A program made the translations under genes and the position numbers. The notes below the pieces were generated by a model. The model was not told the DNA's origin. It did not search any database and saw only the letters and a list, made by a program, of their open reading frames with translations. A stretch of DNA of 64,000 nt from positions 2,685,501 through 2,749,500 of the forward strand of contig NZ_SSBQ01000002.1 of the NCBI RefSeq assembly GCF_004795255.1, in the 5' to 3' direction. The stretch is from Streptomyces sp. RKND-216 (GTDB lineage: Bacteria > Actinomycetota > Actinomycetes > Streptomycetales > Streptomycetaceae). Position 1 is the stretch's first letter, and each line of letters starts with the position of its first letter. Positions 33,534 to 42,665 of this stretch are shown piece by piece.

Positions 33534-34196
33534 TCAATGCGTCGCCCCTTCGACGGTGCGGAGGTCGGTGGTGGTGCCGATCGCGGCGGTGAGGATCGCC
33601 GCGAGGCCGGTGGCCATGTCGCGGGGCGCCATCGACGGCGCACCGGCGGCGGCCACCTGGTGCGGGGCGTACGGGACGTGGACGAAGCCGCCGCGCAGGG
33701 CGGGGCGCTCGGTGGCGATGAGGTGGGACAGCCCGTAGAAGACGTGGTTGCACACGAAGGTGCCGGCGGTCTGGGAGACGGACGCCGGGACGCCCGCCGC
33801 GCGGGAGGCGGCGACGCACGCCTTGACGGGCAGCGAGGCGAAGTGGGCGGCGGGCCCGCCGGCCACCACGGGTTCGTCGAGAGGCTGCCGGCCGGCGTTG
33901 TCGGGGATGCGGGCGTCGTCGAGGTTCACGGCGACACGCTCGACGGTCAGGTCGGGGCGGCCGCCGGCCTGACCGACGCACAGCACCAGGTCGGGGTCGC
34001 TGCGGACGATCGCCTCGCGGAGTTCGGACAGGGCCGTGCCGAACACGCAGCTCAGTCGTGCGGTGAAGAGCCGCGTGCCGGGAGGCGGTGCGGCGTCGAG
34101 GAGACACACCGCCTCCCAGGAGGGGTTGGCGGGCTCACCGCCGAACGGTTCGAAGCCGGTGACGAGGACGCGTGCCGGTCCGTCGGGGGTACTCAT
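33534..34196 (-). CDS. pcp: Pyroglutamyl-peptidase I
   Basis: A 220-residue C15 cysteine peptidase that removes N-terminal pyroglutamate from peptides. The catalytic triad is visible: Glu in TVERVAVN (about 86), Cys in GTFVCNHVFYG (about 149) and His in GFVHVPYAP (about 173); VTGFEPFGG is the family start. It is the supplier gene of the pyroglutamate module, downstream of the DUF969/DUF979 genes on the same strand. Confidence 0.95.
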   Translation of the reverse strand: MSTPDGPARVLVTGFEPFGGEPANPSWEAVCLLDAAPPPGTRLFTARLSCVFGTALSELREAIVRSDPDLVLCVGQAGGRPDLTVERVAVNLDDARIPDNAGRQPLDEPVVAGGPAAHFASLPVKACVAASRAAGVPASVSQTAGTFVCNHVFYGLSHLIATERPALRGGFVHVPYAPHQVAAAGAPSMAPRDMATGLAAILTAAIGTTTDLRTVEGATH

Positions 34197-34278
34197 GCGC
34201 GAACCCTTCCTGTGGCGGGCGGTGGCGGGCGGGTTGTGGGGGTCGTGACGGATCGTGGTGGGCGGGACGGGCGGCTGG

Positions 34279-35247
34279 TCAGAAGGCGAAGAGATAGATG
34301 ATCGCGATGTTGCAGCAGAGCATCACGGCGGCCGTCGGCGCCTGTGCCTTGATCGGCCCGTACTGGTCCTCGAGTTCGAGCAGCGCGGCCGGGACGAGGT
34401 TGAAGTTGGCGGCCATCGGGGTGACGAGCGTGCCGCAGAAGCCGGCCAGCATGCCGACGGCGAGCACGGCGGCCGGGTTGCCGTTCATCTGCTCGATGAG
34501 CACCGGCCAGCCGACGGCCGCGGTCATGACCGGGAACGCGGCGAAGGCGTTGCCCATGATGACGGTGAACGCGGCCATGCCGACGCAGTACAGCGCGACG
34601 GCTGCGAGCAACTGCCCGTCCGGCAGCACCGCTTCGGTGACGCGGCGAACCTGGTCGCCGACGCCCGCCGTGGAGAAGATCGAGCCGAGGACGGCCAGCA
34701 GCTGCGGCAGCAGCAACGCCCAGCCCATGGCCTCCAGCAGACCGCGCCCGGCGTGCACGGGGACGGAGGGGCGGCGTTCACGCAGGATCCACATGCCCAC
34801 CCCGAGGGCGACGATCGCGCCGATGCCGAGGCCGAGGATGGTCTCGCTGTTCTCCTCCAGGACCGGGGTTCCGCCGATGCTCCACTCCGAGACGAGCACC
34901 GCGCAGAGGACCGCGACGAGCGGGATGGTGAGCGCGGGAACGAACAGCTTGTTGCGGAAGCGGGCGGCGAGGGCGACGCGCTGCTTCTCGTCGGTGGTGT
35001 CGGGCACCCCGCGCCCGGTGAAGCCCAGGCCGCCCAGAACGATCATGACGAGGACCGCGACGCCCAGCGGCGCGGCGGGCGCGGAGCCGTCCTCGACCCA
35101 GGTGCTGTAGACGAAGGCGATCCCGATGAGACCCCAGAAGGCCGCTGTGCCCAGGCGTTTGGGGTTGGTGCGGTCGAACGCCATCTGCACGGCCATGCCC
35201 AGGAACGCGGCGCCCACCAGCCAGTAGAACCACTCGGACTTGATCAC
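34279..35247 (-). CDS. DUF979 membrane protein, putative pyroglutamate permease subunit
   Basis: A 322-residue protein with about nine membrane helices, starting with GTG (VIKSEWFYWLVGAAFLGMA). The GTG overlaps the DUF969 stop (GTGA). DUF969 and DUF979 proteins occur as pairs beside pyroglutamyl peptidase and 5-oxoprolinase genes, so a permease for pyroglutamate or its peptides is the best inference. MIVLGGLGFTGRGVPDTTDEK and GFCGTLVTPMAANFNLVPAAL are conserved-looking loops. Confidence 0.86.
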   Translation of the reverse strand: MIKSEWFYWLVGAAFLGMAVQMAFDRTNPKRLGTAAFWGLIGIAFVYSTWVEDGSAPAAPLGVAVLVMIVLGGLGFTGRGVPDTTDEKQRVALAARFRNKLFVPALTIPLVAVLCAVLVSEWSIGGTPVLEENSETILGLGIGAIVALGVGMWILRERRPSVPVHAGRGLLEAMGWALLLPQLLAVLGSIFSTAGVGDQVRRVTEAVLPDGQLLAAVALYCVGMAAFTVIMGNAFAAFPVMTAAVGWPVLIEQMNGNPAAVLAVGMLAGFCGTLVTPMAANFNLVPAALLELEDQYGPIKAQAPTAAVMLCCNIAIIYLFAF

Positions 35248-35981
35248 TCGGCGTTCTCCTCGTGTCCGGAGATCTCCGCCCGGGGGCCGGGAACGGTGGT
35301 GCCGGCGGCAGCCAGTTCGGCGTCGAGCCGGCCGTCGAGGCGCAGCAGCCGGAAGCCGTGCACGAAGAAGGCGCAGACGGCGGTGGGAATGGCCCACAGC
35401 GCCAGTGACAGCGGCTCCAGGTGGGTGCCGTAGGCACTGTTCACGAAGCCGGTGATGAGCAGGATCGAGCCGATGGCGAGGAAGCAGTCCTCGCCGAAGA
35501 AGAGTCCGACGGTGTCGGACGCGGCGGCGTGCGACCGGACCTTCTCCCGGACGCGTGCGGGCAGCGGGCGGCCGCCGTTGCGCCGCTCGGCCGCCGCCTC
35601 GGCCATCGGGGCGATCATCGGCCGCACGCTCTGCGCGGGGCCGCCGATGGTCTGGAGGCCGACGGCCGCGGTGAGCTGCCGGACGAACAGGTAGAGGGTC
35701 AGGAAGCGGCCGGTGGTGAGCCGGGCGAGTCTTCCGATGAGGGTGCGGGCCTGCTGCTGGAGGCCGTAGCGCTCCAGCAGGCCGATGACGGGCAGGGTGA
35801 CGGCGAAGATCGTCACCGCGCGGCTGGAGGCGAACCCCTGGCCGAAGGCGTCGAGGATGCCGAGAGGGGAAAGCCCGCCCAGCAGCCCGGTGACGATCCC
35901 CGCCACCCCGACCACCAGCAGGGGATTGCGTCGCGTGGCGAACCCGAGGATCACCACGAGGACGCCGAGCAGAACGATCAT
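35244..35981 (-). CDS. DUF969 membrane protein, putative pyroglutamate permease subunit
   Basis: A 245-residue protein with about six membrane helices, beginning MIVLLGVLVVILGFATRRNP. The ATG at 35981 with AAGGG upstream is preferred over a longer reading from 36011. Family-like segments are TIGGPAQSVRPMIAPMAEAAAE and FFGEDCFLAIGSILLITGF. It is the first gene of the leftward DUF969-DUF979-pcp operon, under the operator-containing promoter at 36044-36073. Confidence 0.87.
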   Translation of the reverse strand: MIVLLGVLVVILGFATRRNPLLVVGVAGIVTGLLGGLSPLGILDAFGQGFASSRAVTIFAVTLPVIGLLERYGLQQQARTLIGRLARLTTGRFLTLYLFVRQLTAAVGLQTIGGPAQSVRPMIAPMAEAAAERRNGGRPLPARVREKVRSHAAASDTVGLFFGEDCFLAIGSILLITGFVNSAYGTHLEPLSLALWAIPTAVCAFFVHGFRLLRLDGRLDAELAAAGTTVPGPRAEISGHEENAE

Positions 35982-36043
35982 GCGCCGTCGGCCCTTCCTG
36001 ACTCGGGACACGCCTCAGCGGTCGCGTGAAGCGAATTCCGGGA

Positions 36044-36073
36044 AGGCTAGAGGATCGTTCAACGATCCGACAA
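36044..36073 (-). promoter_or_regulatory. Promoter with GntR operator, DUF969-DUF979-pcp operon
   Basis: Leftward -35 TTGTCG and -10 TAGCCT with an 18-bp spacer. The spacer contains the perfect palindrome GGATCGTT-C-AACGATCC (36052-36068). Binding there would block RNA polymerase. Confidence 0.8.
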
Positions 36074-36166
36074 GAGGAGGGACGGCACCTCTGGAGTGAA
36101 GGGTCGGCAAAAAAGAGGGCTGTGGAGACGGAGCTGGGGACGAGCGAGTTCGCGAAGGCGGAGGGC

Positions 36167-36892
36167 TCAGACTCCGGGGACGGACGACTCGGCGTACGCC
36201 TCGATCAACTGCCGCCGGGAGTCCTCCAGATAGAAGCCGAGCATGCGCTCCGCACCCGCAGCGTCCCCCTTCTCCAGCACCCCGAGGAGTTCGCGGTTGC
36301 GCGTCAGATACGGCTCGTGGAAGCGCCGCGGGTCGCCCATCACGTGGAACGCCAGGCGGAGTTCGGCCAGCACACCGCGCATCAGGTCGTCGGTGCGCAC
36401 ACTCTGTGCGAGCCCCGCGACGGCCTGGTGGAAGTGGATGTTGGCGGTGGCGCAGCCCGCCCAGTCCCTCCGCTCGGCAGACTCCTCGCCCTCGCGCAGC
36501 GCCGCTCGCAGCCCTTCCAGCGGGAACGGGGGCTCTTCCAGTCCGCGCACCGCGGCGCACTCCACGAGTCGGCGTACCCGGTAGATGTCGACGATGTCCG
36601 CCGCCTCGAGCACGCGCACGAAGGTGCCGCGGTTCAGCCGGTGCACGAGCAGCCGCTCGTGCGTGAGCAGACGAAAAGCCTCACGCAGCGTGTTCCGGGA
36701 GACGCCGAGCGCACCGCCGATCCGCTCCTCGGAGAGCCGGACGCCCGGCCGGAACAGCCCTTGGGCGATACGCTCGCGCAGGATGGCCGCAACCCGCTCC
36801 GCGGTGCTGGTGCGCCCCAGCAGGGCGCGATCGGCGGCGAGTTCCGACAGATCCAGGTCGACACCGGACGCCACGGGGGATTCGGCGGTCAT
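36167..36892 (-). CDS. GntR/FadR-family regulator of the pyroglutamate module
   Basis: A 241-residue regulator. Residues about 20-90 form a GntR winged helix (STAERVAAILRERIAQGLFRPGVRLSEERIGGALGVSRNTLREAFRLLTHERLL); the rest is an all-helical FCD ligand-binding domain, with metal-site-like Asp/His residues in TANIHFHQAVAG and FHVMGDPRRFHEPYL. It sits between the two operons it probably represses; both promoters carry GGATCGTT-type palindromes. Pyroglutamate is the obvious candidate inducer. Confidence 0.9.
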   Translation of the reverse strand: MTAESPVASGVDLDLSELAADRALLGRTSTAERVAAILRERIAQGLFRPGVRLSEERIGGALGVSRNTLREAFRLLTHERLLVHRLNRGTFVRVLEAADIVDIYRVRRLVECAAVRGLEEPPFPLEGLRAALREGEESAERRDWAGCATANIHFHQAVAGLAQSVRTDDLMRGVLAELRLAFHVMGDPRRFHEPYLTRNRELLGVLEKGDAAGAERMLGFYLEDSRRQLIEAYAESSVPGV

Positions 36893-36935
36893 GGACCCAG
36901 TCAAACCCAGAACGTGGAACGTGACAACACACCCC

Positions 36936-36971
36936 TTGCCGGATCGTTGAACAATCGCTAGCTTGGCGGCG
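36936..36971 (+). promoter_or_regulatory. Promoter with GntR operator, pxpABC operon
   Basis: -35 TTGCCG (36936-36941), 17-bp spacer and -10 TAGCTT (36959-36964). The spacer holds GGATCGTT-G-AACAATCG (36941-36957), a partner of the palindrome at 36052. The predicted start falls at 36971-36972, the A of the pxpA ATG, so the mRNA should be leaderless. Confidence 0.8.
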
Positions 36972-37778
36972 ATGGACGGGACGAACAGGACGATGACCAT
37001 CGACCTCAACGCGGACCTCGGCGAGGGCTTCGGCCGCTGGGAGCTCACCGACGACGACGCGCTGCTCACCTGTGTGACCAGCGCGAACGTCGCCTGCGGC
37101 TTCCACGCCGGGGACCCGCTCACCATGCGCCGGGTGTGCGAGTCGGCGGCCGCGCGCGGGGTGACCGTCGGCGCCCAGGTCTCCTACCGCGACCTCGCCG
37201 GATTCGGCCGCCGCGCCATGGACGTGCCCGTCCCGGAGCTCGCCGCGGAGGTGGCGTACCAGATCGGCGCCCTCGACCTGTTCGCCCGCGCCGCCGGCAC
37301 CCGCGTCGCCTACGTCAAACCGCACGGTGCCCTCTACAACCGGTGCGTCCGCGACAGCGAGCAGGCCGCCGCCGTGGTCGAGGGCGTCCGGCTGGCCGGA
37401 GCGGCCTCGGCCACGGCCGGGCCCCCGGCACGCGGCCTGCCCGTCCTCGGCCTGCCCGGCTCCGCCCTGCACGCCGCCGCGTCGGAGGCCGGGCTGCCCG
37501 TCGTCGCCGAGGCCTTCGCCGACCGCGGCTACCGCCCCGACGGCACCCTGGTGCCGCGCACCGAGCCGGGCGCCCTGGTGCCCGACCCCGAACAGGTCGT
37601 GCGCCGCGCCGTCGCGCTCGCCCGGGACGGCGAACTGACCGCCGCGGACGGCACCCTGCTGCGGCTGCGCGCCGACTCGCTGTGCGTGCACGGCGACACC
37701 CCGGGCGCCGCCCGGCTCGCCCGGCGCGTCCGGGAGGCGCTCGCCGACGCCGGCGTCACCGTCCGGGCCTTCGCATGA
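36972..37778 (+). CDS. pxpA: 5-oxoprolinase subunit A (LamB/YcsF family)
   Basis: A 268-residue subunit of the ATP-dependent PxpABC enzyme that opens 5-oxoproline to glutamate. Family features are TIDLNADLGEGFG at the start, ANVACGFHAGDP, GAQVSYRDLAGFGRR, YVKPHGALYN, FADRGYRPDGTLVPR and the final LCVHGDTPGA. The ATG at 36972 coincides with the predicted transcript start; an ATG at 36993 is the alternative. It overlaps pxpB by four bases. Confidence 0.95.
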   Translation: MDGTNRTMTIDLNADLGEGFGRWELTDDDALLTCVTSANVACGFHAGDPLTMRRVCESAAARGVTVGAQVSYRDLAGFGRRAMDVPVPELAAEVAYQIGALDLFARAAGTRVAYVKPHGALYNRCVRDSEQAAAVVEGVRLAGAASATAGPPARGLPVLGLPGSALHAAASEAGLPVVAEAFADRGYRPDGTLVPRTEPGALVPDPEQVVRRAVALARDGELTAADGTLLRLRADSLCVHGDTPGAARLARRVREALADAGVTVRAFA

Positions 37779-38515
37779 CCGGCGCCGCGCCCCCGTCGTC
37801 CCCACCCGCCGGGCCACCCGTCGTGCGGACCGTGGGCCGGCACGGACTGCTGGTCGAACTACCCACCGGCGAGGCCGCCGAGGCGCTGCACGCCGAACTC
37901 CTGCGGCGCCGCGCCGACGACCGCCTGCCGCCGGTGCGGGAGATCGTGCCCGGCGCCCGCACCGTCCTCCTCGACGGGCTCGCCGACCCCGCGCGGCTCG
38001 CCGCCGACCTGCCGCACTGGGAGGTCCCGCCCCTGCACCGCGAGGACCGGCCGGCGGTCCGCATCCCGGTGCGCTACGACGGCCCCGACCTCGCGGACGT
38101 CGCCGCCCTGTGGGGCGTGAGTGTGGAGGAGGCCGTCCGCGTCCACGCCGCGGCCGAGTACCGGGTCGCCTTCTGCGGGTTCGCCCCCGGCTTCGGCTAC
38201 CTCACCGGCCTCGACGAGCTGCACCACGTGCCGCGCCGCTCCGAGCCGCGCACCCGGGTGCCCGCCGGGGCGGTCGGGCTCGCCGGGCCGTACACCGGGA
38301 TCTACCCACGCTCCTCGCCCGGCGGCTGGCAGCTCGTCGGCACGGCCGTGGACACCGTGCTGTGGGACACCGCCCGCACCCCGGCCGCCCTCCTCGAACC
38401 CGGCACCCGCGTCCGCTTCGAGCCCGTGGAGGACGCCGTGGGCAGGCATGTGGACGGGGCTGTGGACGGGACGGGCCATGGGCCCGTTGACGACACGGCT
38501 GAGGACCCCTCGTGA
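37775..38515 (+). CDS. pxpB: 5-oxoprolinase subunit B
   Basis: A 246-residue protein of the KipI/PxpB family. Conserved blocks are VRIPVRYDGPDLADVA, YRVAFCGFAPGFGYLTGL, PRRSEPRTRVPAGAVGLAG and TGIYPRSSPGGWQLVGTA. It starts with ATG overlapping the pxpA stop (ATGA) and ends with GTGA into pxpC. A short low-complexity tail (GRHVDGAVDGTGHGPVDD) follows the domain. Confidence 0.94.
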   Translation: MTGAAPPSSPPAGPPVVRTVGRHGLLVELPTGEAAEALHAELLRRRADDRLPPVREIVPGARTVLLDGLADPARLAADLPHWEVPPLHREDRPAVRIPVRYDGPDLADVAALWGVSVEEAVRVHAAAEYRVAFCGFAPGFGYLTGLDELHHVPRRSEPRTRVPAGAVGLAGPYTGIYPRSSPGGWQLVGTAVDTVLWDTARTPAALLEPGTRVRFEPVEDAVGRHVDGAVDGTGHGPVDDTAEDPS

Positions 38516-39413
38516 CCGGCTCGGCGCCCGGCGCGGCACGGGAGGTGGAGGTCGTGCGGGCGGGCGCGCTCACCACCGTGCAGGACCTCGGCCGCCCCGG
38601 CCACGCCCACCTGGGCGTGCCCCGTTCCGGCGCGCTGGACGAGCCCGCGCACCGGCTCGCCAACCGCCTGCTCGGCAACCCCGCCGACGCCGCCACCCTG
38701 GAGACCACGCTCAGCGGCTGCGCGCTGCGTGCGCACACCCCCGCCCGCGTCGTGGTGACCGGCGCCCCCTGCCCCGTCACCGTCGACGGCCGCCCCGCGC
38801 CCTGGGGCACGCCGCTGCGGCTGCCGGCCGGCGCGCTGCTGGACGTCGGGCCCGCCGCCCGCGGAGTGCGCTCCTACGTGGCGTTCGCCGGTGGGGTGGC
38901 CGCCGAACCCGTGCTGGGCAGCCGGGCCACCGACCTGCTCTCCGGCCTCGGACCGGACCCGCTCGCCGACGGCGACCGCCTCCCCCTCACCCCCCTGGGC
39001 CCCAGCACACCCGGCGAGTCACCGCCCGCCGTGCCGGACGCCGCACCCTGGCAGGCCCCCCGGGGGAACTCGTGCTGCCGCTGATCCCCGGACCGCGCGA
39101 CGACTGGTTCACCTCCGAGGCACTGGGCACCCTGACCGGTTCGGTCTACCGCGTCACCGCAGACGGCAACCGCATCGGCCTGCGTCTGGACGGACCGCGT
39201 CTGGAACGCGCCCGAGACGGCGAACTTCCCAGCGAGGGCATGGTGCTGGGCGCGGTGCAGGTGCCGCCCGAGGGGCGTCCGGTGGTGTTCCTCGCCGACC
39301 ATCCGGTGACCGGCGGCTACCCGGTCGTCGGCGTCGTCCCCGAGGAAGCCCTCGCAGCGGCTGCCCAGGCCACCCCCGGGACGCCCGTGCGCTTCACCGC
39401 GGCGGGCGGCTGA
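38512..39413 (+). pseudogene. pxpC: 5-oxoprolinase subunit C, frameshifted
   Basis: KipA/PxpC family. The first 180 residues read normally (VEVVRAGALTTVQDLGRPGH..., VPRSGALD, RSYVAFAGGVAAEPVLGSRATD). At a C6G5 run (39056-39066) the frame stops at 39084, while the remaining domain (ELVLPLIPGPRDDWFTSEAL... to TPVRFTAAGG) continues in the -1 frame up to 39413. A one-base indel in the homopolymer, real or a sequencing error, explains this; a programmed -1 shift is less likely. The GTG start overlaps pxpB. Confidence 0.88.
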
Positions 39414-39415
39414 CG

Positions 39416-39751
39416 TCATCCGCCGCGCGGGGCGTACATGATGACGGCCACTCCCGCGAGGCAGATCAGCGCGCCGAGCACGTCGTAGCGGTCCGGCCGG
39501 TAGCCGTCCAGCACCATGCCCCAGACCAGTGAACCGGCAACGAACACGCCGCCGTACGCCGCGAGGATGCGGCCGAAGTGGGCGTCCGGCTGGAGCGTGG
39601 CGACGAAACCGTAGAGCCCGAGCGCAACGACGCCCGCGCCGATCCAGGCCAGCCCCCGGTGCTCCCGCACGCCCTGCCAGACCAGCCAGGCGCCGCCGAT
39701 CTCCAGCAGCGCGGCGAGGAGGAACAGAGCGACGGAACGTGTCACGGTCAT
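39416..39751 (-). CDS. YnfA-family membrane protein (UPF0060)
   Basis: A 111-residue protein with four membrane helices ([74 protein letters not shown]). It matches the small drug/metal-transporter-like YnfA family. It ends two bases from pxpC, convergent with it. Confidence 0.92.
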   Translation of the reverse strand: MTVTRSVALFLLAALLEIGGAWLVWQGVREHRGLAWIGAGVVALGLYGFVATLQPDAHFGRILAAYGGVFVAGSLVWGMVLDGYRPDRYDVLGALICLAGVAVIMYAPRGG

Positions 39752-39980
39752 GGCCCGATCCTCCCGTACCGCTGTACCGGGTGGTGCCGGGTGGCGCCCC
39801 TGCGGAAGCGGGCGTAGCGGATGTTTCGTCAGAAGTCGTGAAGTTCCCGTGTACGACCCCACGGCGTGCGGTGCGGGACGATTGGGCGACGCGTCAGCGG
39901 GCATCAGTCGTGTGCATGCGAAGGCCCGAGGTCGGCGACGTCGCCGGACCGCCACCGCACGGGACCCTCACGGAGGGGAA

Positions 39981-40430
39981 GTGAAGAACATGCGCGCGAG
40001 CACGCGCCCCACGAGGCGCAGCGCACGCGTCGAGTACACCCTGCCTCGGGAGGACGCCTCCGCCCGCTGGGCCCGACGCCTCACCGCCGGATTCCTCAGC
40101 GGATCGCGTACGCCCCCGGAGGCCGTCCTGCACATGGACGAGGCCACCCTGGTGGTGTCCGAACTCGTCACCAACGCCACCCGGCACGGCCACAGCCGGT
40201 GCCGGCTCCGCCTGAGCACGGCCCCGCGCTCGCTCACCATCGAGGTGCACGACGACAGCACCGGTCACCCCGTGCTGCGGGCCACCGGCCCGGACGGCGA
40301 GAGCGGCCGCGGCATCGCGCTGGTCAGCCGCCTGACGCGACGGCTGGACGTCACCGACCACCCCCGGGGCGGCAAGACCGTCCGCGCAGTCCTCAGCACC
40401 GGCACCGGGTCCGGCACCGGCACCTCGTAG
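39981..40430 (+). CDS. ATP-binding anti-sigma-type regulatory kinase
   Basis: A 149-residue HATPase_c protein of the RsbW/SpoIIAB-like group so common in Streptomyces. N-box VVSELVTNATRHG (about 58-70), then DDSTGHPVL and GESGRGIALVSRL (G-boxes, about 98-115). It starts with GTG, GGAGGGG just upstream; an ATG nine bases on is also possible. It probably binds a sigma factor or anti-sigma antagonist. Confidence 0.88.
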   Translation: MKNMRASTRPTRRSARVEYTLPREDASARWARRLTAGFLSGSRTPPEAVLHMDEATLVVSELVTNATRHGHSRCRLRLSTAPRSLTIEVHDDSTGHPVLRATGPDGESGRGIALVSRLTRRLDVTDHPRGGKTVRAVLSTGTGSGTGTS

Positions 40431-40548
40431 CCCGGTCACCGTCCGGTGCGGAGGACGGGGCGAGCACGTGCCGCCATGGTGGTCGGGGGCGGTTGGTGAG
40501 TCCGCGTGGTCACGGGCCCCGGGCCCCGCCGGGCGCGGGCACGCCGGA

Positions 40549-41091
40549 TCACGCCACGCGCGACTCGGCCGGTGCCTCCTCGTCCTCCTCGTCGGGCAGG
40601 TGGACGTCGCCGATCGCGATGTTGACCTCGACGACCTCGAGTCCGGTCATCCGCTCGACGGCGGTGATGACGTTCTCCCGCACGTCGCGGGCGACGTCGC
40701 GGATGGGCACGCCGTACTCGACGACCAGGTCCAGGTCCAGCGCGGTCTGCCGCTCCCCGACCTCGACCTTCACGCCGCGGCCGACGTTGGGCCGGCCGCC
40801 CGGAACGCGGTCGCGTACGGCGCCGAGGGTGCGGGACAGGCCGCCGCCCGTGTCGTACACGCCCGGAACCTCGCGCGCGGCCATCCCGGCGATCTTGACG
40901 ACCACGACGTCCGCGACGGAGGTGCGGCCGCGGCTCCCCGCAGGCTCGTCCGGGCCGACGGCGCCCGCGCCGACGGTGGTCGTGGAACCGCCCGGGGAGC
41001 CGTTACCGGCCGGGACGCGGTCGCGGTCGCCGCCGCCCGCCCGGGTCTCGTCGCCGACCGCGGTGGCCCCGGGATGCGTCTTCGTCGTCAT
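40549..41091 (-). CDS. Asp23/Gls24-family envelope stress protein
   Basis: A 180-residue protein. The first 55 residues are a low-complexity Gly/Asp/Pro linker; the Asp23 domain follows (VVVVKIAGMAAREVPGVYDTGGG, VKVEVGERQTALDLDLVVEYG, RENVITAVERMTGLEVVEVNIAIGDVHLP). It diverges from the ECF sigma operon at 41329, which encodes two more Asp23-like proteins. Confidence 0.9.
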   Translation of the reverse strand: MTTKTHPGATAVGDETRAGGGDRDRVPAGNGSPGGSTTTVGAGAVGPDEPAGSRGRTSVADVVVVKIAGMAAREVPGVYDTGGGLSRTLGAVRDRVPGGRPNVGRGVKVEVGERQTALDLDLVVEYGVPIRDVARDVRENVITAVERMTGLEVVEVNIAIGDVHLPDEEDEEAPAESRVA

Positions 41092-41328
41092 GGGAACTCT
41101 CCTTCGCCGTTACGGGTTCAGCTGTCACCCGATCGCCCGGCCCCAGGGGCGGTGCCCTCGATCCAGGCTCGCTGACAATGACTTGGACACCGCCGGGGAC
41201 GGAAACGTCACGCGGGCTCCGCAGATGCGCCGGGAGGTGGGCCGGTCGGGAGAAAACGCCTCCGGGGACGTGACGACGAGGCCGTCGGCGGGTCCGACGA
41301 AGGGGACGGCTGTGGAAGGAGAGGGTGC

Positions 41329-41988
41329 GTGGCCGAAGGAGCCGAACCGCAGGGGACGGCGCGTGCGGAGCGCGCGGCGGCTCGTACGGCCGGCAGCGGC
41401 GGGACGGGCCGTGCGGCGGACGCCCGCGGGGCGGGCGTCGCGGCGGCACCGTCCGAGGACGCGCTCCTCGCGGCCCGTGCGGGCGAGGGCGACGAGCAGG
41501 CCTTCGAGACGCTGGTGCGGCGGCACACCCCGGTCCTGCTCTCCCTGGCGCACCGGCTGCTCGGCAGCCGCAGCGACGCGGAGGACGCCGTGCAGGACGC
41601 GTTCGTCAGTGCCTGGCGCCGGCTGCCGGAGTTCCGCCGCGACGCGGCGTTCCTCACCTGGATGTACCGCATCGTCACCAACCGCTGCCTGAACCAGCTG
41701 CGGTCCCGCAGGCCGACCGCCGACCTGGACTCCGTGCCGGAGCCGGTCGCGCCCGACCACCAGTCCTCGCCGTCCCGGGCCGCCGAGACGCAGGCGGCGC
41801 TGCACTCGCTGTCCCGGGTGCTGGCGGACCTGACGCCCGAGCAACGCGCGTGCTGGGTGTTGCGGGAGCTGCACGGCCTGAGCTACGAGGAGATCGCGAA
41901 GGCTGTGGGCATCAGCCACCAGGCCGTACGGGGACGGATCTTCCGCGTGCGGCGCTACCTGACGGAGGCGATGAGCGCATGGCGTTGA
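41329..41988 (+). CDS. ECF-type RNA polymerase sigma factor
   Basis: A 219-residue sigma factor starting with GTG after GGAGAGG. After a 40-residue Ala/Gly-rich extension comes region 2 (FETLVRRHTPVLLSLAHRLLGSRSDAEDAVQDAFVSAWR...FLTWMYRIVTNRCLNQLR) and region 4 (LADLTPEQRACWVLRELHGLSYEEIAKAVGISHQAVRGRIFRVRRYL). The next gene starts within its last codons, so an Asp23/anti-sigma partner is co-translated. Confidence 0.94.
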   Translation: MAEGAEPQGTARAERAAARTAGSGGTGRAADARGAGVAAAPSEDALLAARAGEGDEQAFETLVRRHTPVLLSLAHRLLGSRSDAEDAVQDAFVSAWRRLPEFRRDAAFLTWMYRIVTNRCLNQLRSRRPTADLDSVPEPVAPDHQSSPSRAAETQAALHSLSRVLADLTPEQRACWVLRELHGLSYEEIAKAVGISHQAVRGRIFRVRRYLTEAMSAWR

Positions 41989-42665
41989 GCGCCGACTCCG
42001 GGGCGAACCCGGACCCGGACGCCGGACCGGCGGAGGGCACCGAGCTGCTCCCCTGCGGCCGCACGCTCCAGGAGGTGTGGGACGCCTGGGACGAGGACCG
42101 GGCGACGGGCGACCCGCACTACGCGGCCTGCCCGCACTGCACGGCGGCGCTGCACGGGCTGCGGATGCTGGACGACTTCGTGCGCACCGCCCGCACCGCC
42201 GACGAGGAGGAGCGGCGGGCGGACGGCCGTGCCGACGGCGCACGGACCGCCGATGCGGTCACGGGGCGCGTGATGGACATCGTGCGGCGGGAGCTTCGCC
42301 CGGGCCGCAGCCTGCCGTTGGGGGAGCCCGACGAGGAGGCGTGGATCGTCGAGGCGGCGGCCGCGCGCGCGTTCCGCTCGGCCGTGGACGGCCTGCGGGG
42401 CGTACGGGCGGGCAGCTGCCGGATCGTCCCGCAGCCGGCGGAGGCGGTGGTACGGGTGCGGGTGGAGGTCGCGGCCGACCTGAGCCGCGGTTTCCCGGAG
42501 CTGGCGGACGCGGTGCGTGACCGGATCGTGACGGCGGCCCGGGACGTCGTCGGGTTGGAGGTGGCGGCGGTCGACGTCGCCGTGGTGGACGTCCTGGTGG
42601 ACGGCGGCTGGGAACGCGCCGCCGCCGACCTGCGCGGACTGGCCGACGCGGAGGACGAGCGGTGA
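41979..42665 (+). CDS. Cys-motif plus Asp23-like protein, coupled to sigma factor
   Basis: A 228-residue protein. The N-terminal 70 residues contain a Cys in LLPCGRT and a CxxC in YAACPHCTAALHGL, a layout reminiscent of zinc-binding anti-sigma domains. The C-terminal 100 residues look like a diverged Asp23 domain (AAARAFRSAVDGLRGVRAGSCRIVP...RDRIVTAARDVVGLEVAAVDVAVVDVLV). The ATG overlaps the sigma stop by ten bases. An anti-sigma role is inferred from position and motif. Confidence 0.72.
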   Translation: MALSADSGANPDPDAGPAEGTELLPCGRTLQEVWDAWDEDRATGDPHYAACPHCTAALHGLRMLDDFVRTARTADEEERRADGRADGARTADAVTGRVMDIVRRELRPGRSLPLGEPDEEAWIVEAAAARAFRSAVDGLRGVRAGSCRIVPQPAEAVVRVRVEVAADLSRGFPELADAVRDRIVTAARDVVGLEVAAVDVAVVDVLVDGGWERAAADLRGLADAEDER

